7,629 bases of DNA, from assembly GCA_946613735.1 (NCBI GenBank), contig CAMOFS010000063.1, forward strand, positions 1 to 7,629, given 5' to 3'. Source of the stretch: an uncultured Lachnospiraceae bacterium (GTDB lineage: Bacteria > Bacillota_A > Clostridia > Lachnospirales > Lachnospiraceae). The notes below the pieces were generated by a model. The model ran no database searches. It was not told the DNA's origin and saw only the letters and a list, made by a program, of their open reading frames with translations. The position numbers were made by a program, and so were the translations under genes. How positions within the stretch are numbered: position 1 is the first letter of the stretch; each line of letters opens with the position of its first letter. Below are positions 6,869 to 7,629 of this stretch, in pieces.

Positions 6869-7629
6869 ATGAAACTTCAAATAACAGATGATTTTGATCT
6901 TAATAAAATAGCCGAAAGCGGCCAGTGCTTCAGGTGGTTTTTACAGGACGACGGTTCATACATTATCCCTCACAGGGATAGATGCCTTCAGATACGAAAT
7001 CTTTCCGGGCAGGAATATGAGTTAAGCTGCAGCAAGGATGAATACCGGGATATCTGGTATCACTATCTGGATATGGCAACCGATTATACCGCGGTGCGTT
7101 CACTCATCCCCAAAGACAGCGATCCATTTTTACATGAAGCAGCCGAATCCCAGAAGGGTATCCGTATTTTGCGCCAGGATCTGTGGGAGACTCTGATATC
7201 CTTTATCATCTCCCAAAACCGCAACATCCCCGCCATCAAGAATTCCATAGAGCTTTTGTGTCGACTGTGCGGTAAAAAAATCGTTGTCCCCAATGGGCAA
7301 GGTTTCCATTCGCCCTCATCGTCCGACGACAGTACTCTTTATGCCTTCCCATCCCCGGAGGCTTTGGCGGCACTTTCCTTAGCGCAGCTTGATTCCTGCA
7401 AGCTGGGCTACAGGTCGCGGTACATCCACGAGACGGCTGTGGGTGTATGTAACGGCACCATCCCTTTAGATGGCTATGAAGCGCTTTCCGATGAAGAGTG
7501 TATGGAGCGGCTTTTATCCATCACCGGAGTGGGAAAAAAAGTCGCCTCCTGCGTTCTGCTTTTCGGCCTCCACAGGGTAGATGCCTTCCCTATAGATGTG
7601 TGGGTGAAAAGGATCCTTGAAAACGAATA
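6869..7629 (+). CDS. ogg: 8-oxoguanine DNA glycosylase/AP lyase (OGG1-like), C-terminus cut by window edge
   Basis: I translated 253 residues from ATG at 6869, open to the right edge. It should remove 8-oxoguanine from oxidised DNA and nick the abasic site. Seen: SGQCFRW at 17-23 (OGG1 lesion-recognition motif), ILRQDLWETLISFIISQNRN at 100-119 (start of the HhH-GPD helical domain), the LGYRSRYI helix at 179-186, the helix-hairpin-helix ITGVGKKVASC at 218-228 with the likely Schiff-base Lys224 (equivalent to Lys249 of human OGG1), and FPIDVW at 240-245 with the essential Asp243. All catalytic parts are therefore present; only the final helices are missing from the window. A 20-25 residue Ser/Asp-rich segment (about 136-158) between helices looks long and may be a flexible loop. 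The ribosome site is weak: AAGGG at 6852-6856 is 12 bases from the ATG. An in-frame TAA at 6851-6853 rules out an upstream start. It is divergent from plsC with a 40-bp gap. Confidence 0.92.
   Translation, partial: MKLQITDDFDLNKIAESGQCFRWFLQDDGSYIIPHRDRCLQIRNLSGQEYELSCSKDEYRDIWYHYLDMATDYTAVRSLIPKDSDPFLHEAAESQKGIRILRQDLWETLISFIISQNRNIPAIKNSIELLCRLCGKKIVVPNGQGFHSPSSSDDSTLYAFPSPEALAALSLAQLDSCKLGYRSRYIHETAVGVCNGTIPLDGYEALSDEECMERLLSITGVGKKVASCVLLFGLHRVDAFPIDVWVKRILENE

Noticed and set aside
1..7629. Mobile element, phage, CRISPR or defence-island signs
   Set aside because: I found no transposase or integrase, no direct or terminal inverted repeats, no spaced repeats and no tRNA. Codon use and ribosome sites look uniform along the window.

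Overview
The window reads as chromosomal DNA from an anaerobic Gram-positive of the Clostridia, most likely a Lachnospiraceae member. This is inferred from protein style and signals: strong GGAGG-type ribosome sites, a TTG start, a paired LmrCD/TM287-288-type exporter, an OGG1-like glycosylase of the clostridial kind, and a PIN-like protein I associate with this group. The genus cannot be fixed from this sequence. Coding density is near total, and I see no RNA gene, mobile element, CRISPR array or terminator hairpin.

Layout: five genes lie on the minus strand and look like one operon, read from right to left. They are a PlsC-type acyltransferase (6828-6094), a PIN/NYN-like putative nuclease with a Lys/Ala/Thr-rich linker (6063-5338), a two-TM methyl-accepting chemotaxis protein with a large extracellular sensor (5323-3203), and two half-size ABC exporter subunits (3200-1413 and 1413 to beyond the left edge). 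The gaps are 30 bp, 14 bp, 2 bp and a 1-base overlap, each with a good ribosome site. On the plus strand, divergent from this operon, an 8-oxoguanine DNA glycosylase gene starts at 6869 and runs off the right edge.

The two ABC subunits should form a heterodimeric exporter. The first carries a degenerate ATP site (Asp for the catalytic Glu, Gln for the switch His, Ala in Walker A). The second has a normal Walker A as far as it can be seen. The acyltransferase would supply phosphatidic acid for membrane lipids. How the chemoreceptor and the PIN-like protein relate to these two activities is not evident; shared transcription is the only link visible here.

I do not see a clear, wholly new system. 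The points most worth a second look are: the face-to-face extended -10 promoters at the plsC/ogg junction, whose transcripts would overlap at their 5' ends; a CxxC plus a third Cys in the extracellular sensor of the chemoreceptor; the PIN-like protein with its unknown C-terminal domain; the degenerate ABC pair with a Trp-rich linker insertion; and the unusual grouping of a chemoreceptor with an exporter.
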